Positions 35,591 to 45,073 of a stretch of DNA of 64,000 bases are shown in pieces. Under the pieces are notes generated by a model. That model was given only the letters and a program-made list of their open reading frames with translations, was not told where the DNA came from and ran no database searches. This DNA comes from Tanypteryx hageni (taxonomy: Eukaryota > Arthropoda > Insecta > Odonata > Petaluridae). The translations under genes were made by a program, and so were the position numbers. The stretch's first letter is position 1, and each line of letters starts with the position of its first letter. The stretch covers positions 51,953,870 through 52,017,869 of the forward strand of contig CM054117.1 in the NCBI GenBank assembly GCA_028673005.1, read 5' to 3'.

Positions 35591-36424
35591 AATGAATTTT
35601 TATAACCAACTTTTATATGGCTAATACTTAAATATGAATAAACTTTATAATATAATTATGATAAGCTTTCTGCTTGCATGGGTGTAAAAAGTTGCAAAAG
35701 TGACTACCAGCTGATGAGTGATGTCGTGGTCTGTCTATTTAATCTTTTTACAGTTGAGAGAATGGCAGACAGAAGTAGAGAACTCAGTGGCAAACATAAG
35801 AATGTTTGGTATATAAGTAGTAAAAAGTTTGATAATATCTTTTGGTTCATTAATGGAAATACTAACTTATCCATTCATATTGCTTAAAATCAATGAAAAT
35901 ATACTGCTAGTTCAGAGTAATTCAGCTTTAGATACTAGTAGGAGTGAAATTGTTGAATATTTCATATTTTAGTCACCTAACTTAAATGACAAAAATAATA
36001 AATTGTTCTTTTCCTAACATCACATCAGCTATCCATATAAAACACTGTATAAATATAGTTATCTGAAGAATTGCTAAGCTACAACACAACACTTTAAAAT
36101 GTTTCATTCAAATTTGTTCAAATTAACATCCTTTACAACAGTATTGCCTATCTTAAATAGTGAATAAAGACAAAAAGTATTTAAGGTAAATAAAAACTTA
36201 CTATCAATAACAAATACGATAAATAAAAACTTACAATTCTTAGCAGAAATAGCCCTTCAAAAAACGTAGGAATGCTTGTATCAATACTAATTAAAAGAAA
36301 GAGACTTCTATGAAATATTACAGCATTAACAATGACAATAGTTTGTTAATTTCATTGCTATGATTAACGCTTGTCTATCTTCCCATGTGAATTCAAATAC
36401 ACATTTATTGCAGGCCACAGGTAA

Positions 36425-36500
36425 GGATCCGGTGGCCGAGGTGACTAAAGCACTTGTCTTACGCGATGGTGTGGTGAGGTGGTTTGAACCCCGCAAGCAG
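36425..36500 (+). repeat. tRNA-derived SINE head (Ser/Leu-like)
   Basis: GGTGGCCGAGGTGACTAAAG fits an A box and GGTGGTTTGAACCCCGC a B box with a good T arm. The arm lengths are wrong for a functional tRNA. Its tail runs into (CA)n and the (ATC)n end of the neighbouring minus-strand LINE. Confidence 0.65.
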
Positions 36501-36554
36501 TTTTGGATTTTTTTCAGATTAGACGGGTCAAACACACACACACACATACATATA

Positions 36555-37816
36555 TCATCATCATCATAGGTAGTCTGTCCGTAGACAGGTCCGTGATTAT
36601 TCATGGTTAAACCTGGTTCTCCATATACTCCTATTTTCCGCTGTCCTCTTCATATCTTGATAACTCTCTTTCCCTTTCAAATCGTCTATTAGCTGATACC
36701 TTTTCCTACCTCTTTCCCTTTTCCCATCTAGTTTTCCTTCTAACACATCTTTAATCATACTCTCTCTCCTCATGTAATGTCCAACCCAGTTAGCCTTCCT
36801 CTTTCTGATAGTCTGTATAATCATTCGCTTCTCTCCTATTCTTTGTAGCACTTCATCGTTTTTCATTCTATCTGTCCATTTTATCTTCAACATTCTCCTC
36901 CAAGTCCACATTTCAAAGCTTTCCAAGTATTTGATGTCATTTTTCCTTAGCGTCCATGTTTCTGCCCCATACAATGCTATACTCCATACGTAGCATTTTA
37001 TCAACTTCTTGCGGATATCTTCCCTTATATTCCCTGTAAGTAGTTGTTTCTTTCTCCTGAAAGCCGCTTTTGCTTTTCCTATTCTAGTTTTGATCTCATC
37101 CGTACATTTTGCCTCTCGTGTTATGATACTTCCAAGGTATTTATATTCTGAAACTTGTTCTAATGGCTTTCCCCCAATAGTTATGTTCAGATTCTCTTCT
37201 TTACCCGATATTCGAATGACCTTGGATTTTTCTGTATTTATTTCCATACCGTATTTTCTACCTGTTATCACTAGTCTATTTATCATTTTTTGTAGTTCCT
37301 CTTCCTTTCTTGCTAGAAGTACTTGATCATCTGCGTATTTTACTGTTCTTATAATCCTTCCTCCAATTTTGAAATCCCCTGTGCCATCTAAAGCTTCTTG
37401 CATTAGACTTTCTCCATATATATTGAATAGGGTTGGCGATAGGCAGCAGCCTTGTCTTACTCCTCTACCGATATTTATTCCGCAGGTGTCCACATTCTCA
37501 AACCTGACCTTTACAACTTGATTCTCATATAGATTCCTAATCAGTCTCCTGTCTTTCCAGTCTACAGCTATATCCTTTAATATCTTCATCAACTTTACCC
37601 AATTTACTCTATCAAAGGCCTTCTGCCAGTCTACGAAACATGCGCAGATATCTTGACTGTATTCTATTGCCCTTTCTGATATGATTCTAACTACTCCTAT
37701 AGCATCTCTAGTTCCTCGTCCTTTTCTGAAACCGAATTGATCTTCCCCTATTATTTCTTCTGCCTTTTTCTCCAGCCTTTTATTAAGAATCCTTGTGATG
37801 ATCTTCGATGTGTGTG

Positions 37817-37820
<4 letters not shown>
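36555..37820 (-). mobile_element. Non-LTR retrotransposon (LINE), 5'-truncated
   Basis: Contains the 407-codon reverse transcriptase frame at 36597-37820. The 3' end past the stop reads GGACTACCTATGATGATGAT, a short tandem tail. The 5' end breaks off in a (TA)n tract at 37820. Clade not certain; the AFDRVNW and ALYGAETWTL motifs are those of a widespread arthropod LINE type. Confidence 0.85.
36597..37820 (-). CDS. LINE reverse transcriptase, C-terminal 407 codons intact
   Basis: Open across the fingers and palm: GEDQFGFRKGRGTRDAIGVV, FVDWQKAFDRVNW (first catalytic Asp region), GRGVRQGCCLSPTLFNIYGE and VKYADDQVLLA (YADD catalytic pair). Then comes the thumb and C-terminal region with SEYKYLGSIIT, SIALYGAETWTLRKND and EMWTWRRMLKIKWTDRMKN. 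The endonuclease and the start are missing. An open frame of this length suggests a recent insertion, but truncation makes it non-autonomous. Confidence 0.9.

Positions 37821-37874
<54 letters not shown>
37820..37874. repeat. (TA)n microsatellite
   Basis: About 27 TA units between the LINE and a tRNA-derived SINE. A second AT/(TA) tract lies at 38244-38282 on the SINE's other side, consistent with insertion of the SINE into TA repeats. Confidence 0.95.
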
Positions 37875-37877
<3 letters not shown>

Positions 37878-38245
37878 TTCATTCGTGTTCTGTCTTGCGA
37901 CAGGTTCTACCAATTAATTAATTGGTTTTTGACTAGGGAATATACATACACGGTGTGGTGGTTTCCCGTTGCCTTCCACACCGGACTCACACACAGAAGG
38001 GAGGAGGGAAACCCGGTGCCGGCATTTGCCTGCTCTTACGAAGAACACCAGGGGGGCCAACGGCTTAACGTCCCTTCCGAAGGACGGAACAGCTGAATTT
38101 GCGCGGTCTCCTCAAACCACGCAAACAGAGGGCCGGGTGACCTTGAGAAAAAATCCTACTCGCGCAGGATTCGTACCCGATGACTTTTTCAAGCATTGGG
38201 CGAGTAGCAGCCAGCGTCCTAACCACTACACCACCGGCACCCCCA
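37875..38245 (-). mobile_element. tRNA-derived SINE, about 370 bp
   Basis: Read on the minus strand from 38245: GCCGGTGGTGTAGTGGTTAG (A box), then ATCGGGTACGAATCCTGC (B box, seven-base T loop TACGAAT), then a GC-rich body with GGGACGTTAAGCCGTTGGCC and GGCACCGGGTTTCCC. The end is a CCTGTCGCAAGACAG-type hairpin and a simple tail. CpG-rich, so probably young. Confidence 0.8.
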
Positions 38246-38289
38246 TATATATATATATATCATTATATATATCATTATATATAGACGTT

Positions 38290-38960
38290 CCTTACAGAGG
38301 AGGAGGATACTAATGTTTAGGCACTTCCAGATGAGCTGGAGATTCGAAATTTTTTTCTTAGGTAGAATTTTGTGCAAAACCGACTAGAAAAACGAAAATC
38401 TTGAAAAAGTGCAACATTGCGGCCGCTAAAAATTCGCAATTGTTTAAAGAAATTTTCAAGGTTTATGTATTTCCGCATGTGCTACGGAGTTGAATTTTTT
38501 TTTTGTATGTAGAATTTCTAAAAAAACGAAATAGGGATTATACAAATTTTGATATTTTTATTTGTTTGGCAGTTAAAAATTCTTAAAATTTAAACAAATG
38601 GATAACTGTTTAGGTACTACGGGATGAGCTAGGAAGCTGAAATTTTCAAATTATTTAAAGAGTAGTGAATTTGCACAATTAAACGTTTCCATTTTACCAT
38701 ATATGAATTGCGGCGGCCGTTAAAAATTATTTAAATTTAATCCATTAGAAAAATATTATTTTACTTATAGATGTGCTACAACTTTAAAATTTGGCTAAAA
38801 CGTGTAGCATTAGTCCCTTATAATGAATAAAGTGTAAAATATTTAAAATTGCAACATTTGGGGATTGCTTTAAACTATTATTTTTACATGTGAGAAAAAC
38901 GGAAATCGCTGAGGAGGTGAAATCTTTAGAATTAAAAGAATATTTGTAATGATGAAACAT
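38290..38960. repeat. Unidentified repeat with recurring GCGGCCG(C/T)TAAAAATT
   Basis: The phrase GCGGCCGCTAAAAATTC recurs as GCGGCCGTTAAAAATT about 290 bases later. Phrases such as TTTAGGCACTTCCAGATGAGCT and TTTAGGTACTACGGGATGAGCT also recur, so the stretch looks like two or three diverged units of about 300 bp. No coding. Confidence 0.45.
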
Positions 38961-39039
38961 CGGTCTGAATAATTATTGTTGTGGTGAGATGAATTGCTTG
39001 CAGTATGCAAGCACCTTCTACTAATATATATATATATAT

Positions 39040-39807
39040 AATATTTATGACATCTACATGAATTCTACGGTTCTGTGGCATTAATCGCCCTTTTCAGTTG
39101 GCTCATTAGAAACTAAAGCATCGCAAACTTGTCGAAATTGTAATCACTGTGAGCGGACATCTATTAATAAAGGGTAATAATGAAAATGCATCCTTGGAAT
39201 TCACGTTGCATAAGGTATTATTGTATATAATAACAAAATTTTCACTATTAATTATCAATAATGTATATTTTATTGTTTTAGTGATGAATGACTGCTAATT
39301 ATTCCATTTTGGGGATGAGAGTGCTCAGGGCCGGCCAAGTGGGGGGTGCAGCGAATGCAAGGCATCCGGGCCCTTGATGTTAGGGGTCCCTATATGTTGA
39401 GTATAAATAATATATTTACATCTTTAAACAATTTTTTTTCTTTTTTATTAAATTAATTATTGTTATAGTAACTTTATAATTATAAGTGCATGTTCTCTCT
39501 CAGCTGTAACATTGACGTGTACAAAATGGCAGGTTTTTTTTGACATAGATGGGTCCCAAATACTTGCCTGCATCTGGGCCCCCGAAAGCACTTGGCCGGC
39601 CCTGAGAGTGCTTATTAGTGTCAGTATTGAGAACAGTAATAACCTTACCTTTGGCGTATAAGATGCAGACTGATTATGGGGTTAATGTTTATGGGAAAAA
39701 AGTGCTTATTAATGTCAGTATTGAGAACAGTAATAACCTTAACTTTGGCGTAGAAGATGCAGACTGATTATGGGAAAAAAGTTTGTTTTATATGCCGAGA
39801 AATATGC
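39040..39807 (-). mobile_element. pogo-like element fragment with internal duplication and nested hAT
   Basis: Homologous to about 8055-8400: TCTGTGGCATTAATCGCCCT, TTGCATAAGGTATTATTGTA, ATGCCGAGAAATATGC before TA. Left-truncated next to a TA tract. A segment GTGCTTATTA(G/A)TGTCAGTAT with AAGATGCAGACTGATTATGG is duplicated in tandem at about 39608 and 39704. Contains the hAT insertion 39326-39604. Confidence 0.7.
39326..39604. mobile_element. hAT MITE with perfect TSD and CAGGGCCGGCC ends
   Basis: 279 bp. Target repeats AGAGTGCT at 39318-39325 and 39605-39612. Ends CAGGGCCGGCCAAGT and, reverse complemented, CAGGGCCGGCCAAGT, perfect over 15 bases. Inserted in the pogo-like fragment, so younger than it. 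Confidence 0.95.
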
Positions 39808-39959
39808 TATATTTTCCATAATTTTTATTTTCCTCCCGGATTTGTTCAACAATTGACATCTTAAAATAAATTTCAATTAATTGACAATACATCAACTGAC
39901 ATATAAAATGAAAATTTTATTTAAAATCGACTATTAATAATGTTTTAACCAAAAATATT

Positions 39960-40753
39960 CATGGGGTGTCATCAATTCTTTTGATAGCAAATGGTCTGTT
40001 GGCTTAGATGGCATTCCCATGCCTATAGTTAAAAGGGCTGCAAAATTTATTGCTCACCCATTGTCTGAGACATTCAATTTATCTATTAGTAATGGTCAAT
40101 TCCCTAGCTGTCTCAAACTTGCCTCTGTCACCCCAATCCATAAGAAAGGTTCCATTACCAACTCTGATAATTATCAATCGATATCTGTTCTCTCAATTTT
40201 CTCCAAAATTCTTGAAAAACTCTTCCTTAACCGTATTATAAATTATCTGAAATGCTATGACTTACTATACCCTGCCCAACATGGCTTCAGGGAAGCCAGA
40301 TCCACTACTATGGCTATTTTTGAATTTATTGATGAAATATGTCAATTTCTCGACAAGCAACTTTCTTGCACAGGAATCTTTTTTGACCTTAGTAAGGCCT
40401 TTGACAGCCTAAACCATAATATACTTTTTAATAAGCTTTCAAACTTAGGCATAACTGCGAATGCACTTGGTTGGATCAAATCCTATCTATCAAACCGTCA
40501 ACAGCTTGTTCTTTATAGACACACTAGTACCAATGGAACTACTACTGCTAGGTCCTCATCCCTTGATGTCAAGTCTGGAGTTCCTCAGGGCTCCATTCTT
40601 GGCCCTTTACTCTTTATCATCTTCATCAATGATGTTCCTACTTATCTGTCAAGTAACAAATCCATTCTTTATGTTGATGACACTCTCACATTAACCTCTG
40701 CTGAAAATTTGCCAAACCTAAACCTGTCCACCTCAGGCGTGACAAAAATGTAA
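39960..40753 (+). pseudogene. LINE reverse transcriptase fragment (CR1/Jockey group)
   Basis: The frame reads SKWSVGLDGIPMPIVKRAAK from about 39985, then NGQFPSCLKLASVTPIHKKG, LLYPAQHGFREARSTTMAIF, CTGIFFDLSKAFDSLNHNIL, SGVPQGSILGPLLFIIFIND and LYVDDTLTL (YVDD catalytic pair). It ends soon after the palm at a stop at 40753. Truncated at both ends. The motif FGFREARSTTMA with HNIL is typical of Jockey/CR1-type LINEs. It may belong to the same family as the C-terminal fragment at 30590. Confidence 0.85.
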
Positions 40754-40759
40754 AAACTT

Positions 40760-42500
40760 TGACATAGGATTATCGTGATTCCTTCATTTTATTAGCTCAA
40801 ACAATGTCATATGCCATATTATGAAATTAATATAATTCGATTTATTGTGTGTCCTAATATCACCTTGTAAGTAAACATTGAGTATGTAATGATTGACTTA
40901 GCTGCCATTCCTTTGGAACGTTATTTGAAAATTTCATTTCACACTTTCATTATGTTACCAATACAATACCAATAATTCAATCATTGCTTTAGACCACGTT
41001 ACATCATCTACTTTATTATGGAACGGTAACGCTAAAAAAAATCGCGCTATTGGCGGATATATAGAAAAATCATAGATTACGAGGCTGAAAACCCTCCTGC
41101 GCATTATACGAGGGTGCACATTATATGTAGGTATTTATGGTACATTAGATGCTGCTTATTACTGTGATCAGCCACCTATTACAATCAAATGTGGAATTCC
41201 AAAATCAAATTTCAGTGTAGACAAGCAATTTCCTTCTCATACTATATTCACGTTCGTCATCTATTGTGATCAAGGTTTTATCTGATCGCTGGTCAGCTGA
41301 AGGCAAGAAATTGGCTAATAAAAGACCCTTTGCATATATTTTCAAATAAAAAATACATTGTCATAAAAACAAGAGACATCTGAAGGCATATAATCATAGC
41401 CTATATCTGTACTGGTTTTTGTGCTGAGAAATGCCTCTTCTCAGCATTATAAAGCTGTATTTTAGAAGTTGCAATTCCCCTTTTCGAGTTCTTAAAGTCA
41501 GCATCAGTATAATTGGGAACCCCCTAAATCTCGGGCTCCTCCCACATTGCAAGGGTTGTGGAGGCCTATCAGTAGGTCCCTGGTGCCAAAATATGCTAGA
41601 TCATTGGATGTTCCTGATTACAAGATGCTGGATAAATGAAATTCTATGCATGTAGTAGGGTAAATTCTTCAAGTGACTATTTTTCTACAAAACACCTATA
41701 TATTTGACTTCCTTTATCAAATGTAAGTATTGATACTAAGGATAGGTCAGTCTTTCAGTAGTTTACCCAAAACCAATCTGTAACATTGAGTGATAAAATA
41801 GTGATAATTGAACAATATCTTCTGATTAATTTATTAATTACCACAACTTCTGCTAATATGTCTAACTCATGGATAGCAAATGATTGCATCTAAATTTTAT
41901 GTTACATACACACAAATGCTTAATTTGGATGGAATTCGAGCATTGAATAGAACAGTCTTTCTTGAAGCTACCCAGTATATGATCATGCATGTTGAACATT
42001 CATTTTATCCCAATACTTTGTAAAAGTTAGCATTCATTAACTTTTCCATGTAGTTTTCATTATATGAAGTTATTTATTTTAATGACTTCTCTATATCATT
42101 TTCTAAAAACCTACTTACTTAAAATATTAAACATGATAGAATTGATTCTTCCTTAAAATTTCAGATCTTGTGTGTTATACAAAATATTATTATTTAAAAT
42201 ATTTAATTATGGAATCTTGTTTGCTTAAAGTTGTGTATAACTACAATTGTTGTATATTTTTATCTAATTTTGTTATTGTATGGTTGTGTTTACCATTTCA
42301 TCCAACATGGGGAGAGGAAATAGAACAAATTCAACCTCCAACCAACCTAACCCCCTTTGTGGATTGCATCAAACCCTAAGAGGAAGGGTGGTTTGTGAAA
42401 CAATTCCTTCTCTCCTGTTCATTTTCTAAGAGAAAATCCAACTCCATTTCAATGCCATTGGACATCCTTGTTTTAACCTATACATGTATAAAAGTGAAAA
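40760..42500. other. Intergenic stretch, no gene seen
   Basis: AT-rich with no coding domain. A short GC-richer patch at 41520-41600 has an open frame without recognisable motif. Confidence 0.35.
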
Positions 42501-42554
42501 CATATGGTGAATTTTTCTCGGGTTTCCAACCGGGTTGTCTCGGAGATTTCTTCC

Positions 42555-42589
42555 GACGTTTCGGCGACTAGCTCTGTCGCCATCTTCAG
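42555..42589 (-). ncRNA. Candidate hammerhead ribozyme (PLE-type), minus strand
   Basis: Mirror copy of the motif at 42611-42645, in the other palindrome arm and identical in sequence. A transcript across the palindrome in either direction would therefore carry one sense copy and one antisense copy. Confidence 0.55.
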
Positions 42590-42610
42590 GGATCCTGAGA
42601 CTCAGGATCC

Positions 42611-42645
42611 CTGAAGATGGCGACAGAGCTAGTCGCCGAAACGTC
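42611..42645 (+). ncRNA. Candidate hammerhead ribozyme (PLE-type), plus strand
   Basis: Order: CUGAAGA box, stem II GGCGAC/GUCGCC closed by an AGAGCUA loop, then GAAAC and GUC as the expected cleavage site. Flanks GATCC and GGAAG give a short stem I (at least 3 bp). Stem III would be only AC/GU with no loop. I recall small hammerhead variants of Penelope-like elements that have a cut-down stem III and act as dimers. One U lies between the CUGAAGA box and stem II, unlike the textbook core. Activity is not shown. Confidence 0.55.
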
Positions 42646-43874
42646 GGAAGAAATCTCCGAGACAACCCGGTTGGAAACCCGAGAAAAATTCACCATGATG
42701 ATTCGCCGGGAAAGCTTCAAATCTTTCTTCGTGAAAACATATGTTTGTTAGTCCACTCTTCAGACCCAGCTAGGAGGTTACCAGCTGACCATGCCATCCC
42801 CTACCTACCTACCCCTCTACCCAAGATGGGATAGCTGATAACTGGTGGGCTGGTGTACAGCCCTGCTGAAGAATACTCTTCCCCCTTCCCTTCCTTTCTC
42901 TTTCCTGCCCTCTTTTGTTTGCAAGTGAGATACTATATTCTTTTCTATTTGTATTTCTATGCTGTTCAAAACATAAAGAAGTTTTTATTAGCTCGACTTT
43001 ATGTGTAATCACATCTCTGCTTTTATGTGATTTTACCAACTACACTAGAGATTTCATTCCTCCACTCACTTGCCATACACCTTCTAGGTACACAGTATAG
43101 ATACTAACTAACATTGAGAAAGCCACAAAGTCTACAACACATTTGCAAGGAGTGGTAATTGCCTATCCAGAAGGTCTACTGAGTTTATCGCATGACAGTT
43201 CCACATGGCCAAGAGAGGTCAGGTCAGGTTTTCTGTCCGCTAACTCTTCTCACACTATTTGATCAACCTCCACCAAACTCCTGCAGTCTCCAGAAGTAAC
43301 AAAAAGGGGTAAAAATTCCCACCAGGTTTCCTGCAAAAACATTATTTGAATGTTTTGTCTTTATTCTTTTAGTAGAGGGTTATGAGCCATTTGTTGGTGA
43401 GTTTAATGTCCATTAGTTCCCTTATACTCTTCGGCACAATAAATACACCAAAATTTGGTACAGTTTTGTTATTCCTTTCAAGCTGATGGGTAATGAGGCA
43501 TTACTTTTTCACCAAAGTATAAGAGCTCAAGTTCAGGTGCAATTGTTCCACCGTTTATGGGGCTAACATGTGAAGCAGTCTTGGAAAATTCTTGAATTTT
43601 CATCTCTGAATATTTTTTTAATTTCTACCTCATAGAGCATATATGGCCCAGGGAGTGGAAAATGTTTTTATATTACACTCACCAAAAAATATTCATGTCT
43701 ACCGGTGTAGGCAAAAATGCGTAATGGCATGTCCAGCACTTTCTCAAATTTCTATCTCTGAAACCATAAGTTGTGATTATGTGCTATCGCTGACTTTATT
43801 GTGGCAAATGCTGTACTATCTCAGAATAAATTTTCTAATCAATTCTTCACAGATCATTTACATGAAGTATGATA

Positions 43875-44145
43875 CAGGTGCTCCCTACTTGGGGACTTTC
43901 AGAGATACGAACAAATGTGTCAATATTTCCAGTTGCCTGTTTGGACCGAGAGACCCAGCATTTCTGCCTGGGCTGCCGGCATTGTCTGTTGTTGTGTTGT
44001 CGCTGTTCGGTTCACTACGATGTTTTCTGCGCTGTTAAGTGTACAACGTGTTTGGTATCAACAGGAGTAAAGTTGGACTTATGAACAAATCAACTTACCA
44101 ACAGAACTCGGGAATCTAACTTTTTCGTAAGTCGAGGAGTGCCTG
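43875..44145. mobile_element. pogo/Tc1-type MITE
   Basis: 271 bp between TA dinucleotides. Ends CAGGTGCTCCCTACTTGGGG and, reverse complemented, CAGGCACTCCTCGACTTACG. The plus-strand open frame across it has no domain. Confidence 0.75.
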
Positions 44146-44962
44146 TATTGGATTTACTTGGGCAATATTGGGTACCTCAGTTAGTATAAAATAAAGCAAT
44201 TGCAATGTTATTTTGATTGTGAAATATTTCCCACCAATGTGGAAATTAATTTTGTCTTTGATTCTAATGAGTGTTTATATACATTACTGTCAACTTTTTG
44301 GAATTTTTTATCTTACAACCTAACTTGATTTTCACAAATTTAAAAATATTATGGATTTCTTACAAAATTAATTTAATGAGAATTTTATATACATTTGGTT
44401 TTGCAGTAACATTTGAGTCAAAATATAAACAGTTCTATACACAGTATAAATGATAGCATTGCACAAAACATTATTTCTTCAGAGCATAGCAACTACAGCA
44501 CTTTGTGCATCCAAGAAAATACATTGGTATAAATGTTCATGTGTCTCATTAAAAGACGTACAGGGCATGACTTTAATATTCCACAAATATTTAAATTAAC
44601 AATTACAAAATTGTTGACAGTAGGCAACTTGAAATTTTGAGAAAATTGCATAATTTGGTTTATGAACATTTGTGTATAGCTTTTTAATAAGTTGCTTAAT
44701 GCTACCTATGTGACATTAAAATTATACATAAATATATAAAACCAATATTATATGAGTATATAACTACTCATACTCTTCTTCAGCATTGCGCCAAAGTTAA
44801 ATCGCTTGGATACTGATGTGTGGAATGAGTTCCTAAGTATTTTTACAGGATCAAAGGATTTCCATAGCATTTAAGCTCCTTTTGCCTTGTAATACAAGGT
44901 GCTTGAAAGTTTTATTGATTTGTCTATGCACTATTGTGATCCCCCATTGTACACACTTGGTA

Positions 44963-45073
44963 TTATAACTGTCTCTCAACACATTCATCGTAAGCTGGAG
45001 GAGGAGATGATGCTTCAGATCCTGGTGGATAACCCATCCAAGATGAATGATCTGATGGTGCAGTAGGTTGGGT
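44963..45073 (-). CDS. Membrane-protein terminal exon with PPAY motif
   Basis: 37 codons with TAA after TTTTTCAG: TQPTAPSDHSSWMGYPPG, then SEASSPPPAYDECVERQL. A minus-strand AATAAA at 44911-44916, about 50 bases past the stop, is a good polyadenylation signal candidate. Confidence 0.75.
   Translation of the reverse strand, partial: TQPTAPSDHSSWMGYPPGSEASSPPPAYDECVERQL

Larger units (their letters stand above)
42504..42696. repeat. 193-bp near-perfect palindrome made of two inverted PLE termini
   Basis: Two 96-bp arms are reverse complements around a single A at 42600, running from ATGGTGAATTTTTCTC to its complement. Each arm contains a hammerhead-like motif. The DNA right of the palindrome (GATTCGCCGGGAAAGC) matches that right of the PLE terminus at 58780 (GATTCGCCAGGAAAGC), placing it in the same family. 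The perfect arms imply a recent origin or continued correction. Such a palindrome can extrude as a cruciform. Confidence 0.9.

Noticed and set aside
36425..36500. A functional tRNA gene
   Set aside because: A and B boxes are present but the acceptor and anticodon arms do not pair properly; a SINE head fits better.
42535..42834. Open frames on both strands with identical N-terminal peptides (SRRFLPTFRRLALSPSSG)
   Set aside because: They are the two arms of the 42504-42696 palindrome read in opposite directions, not genes.
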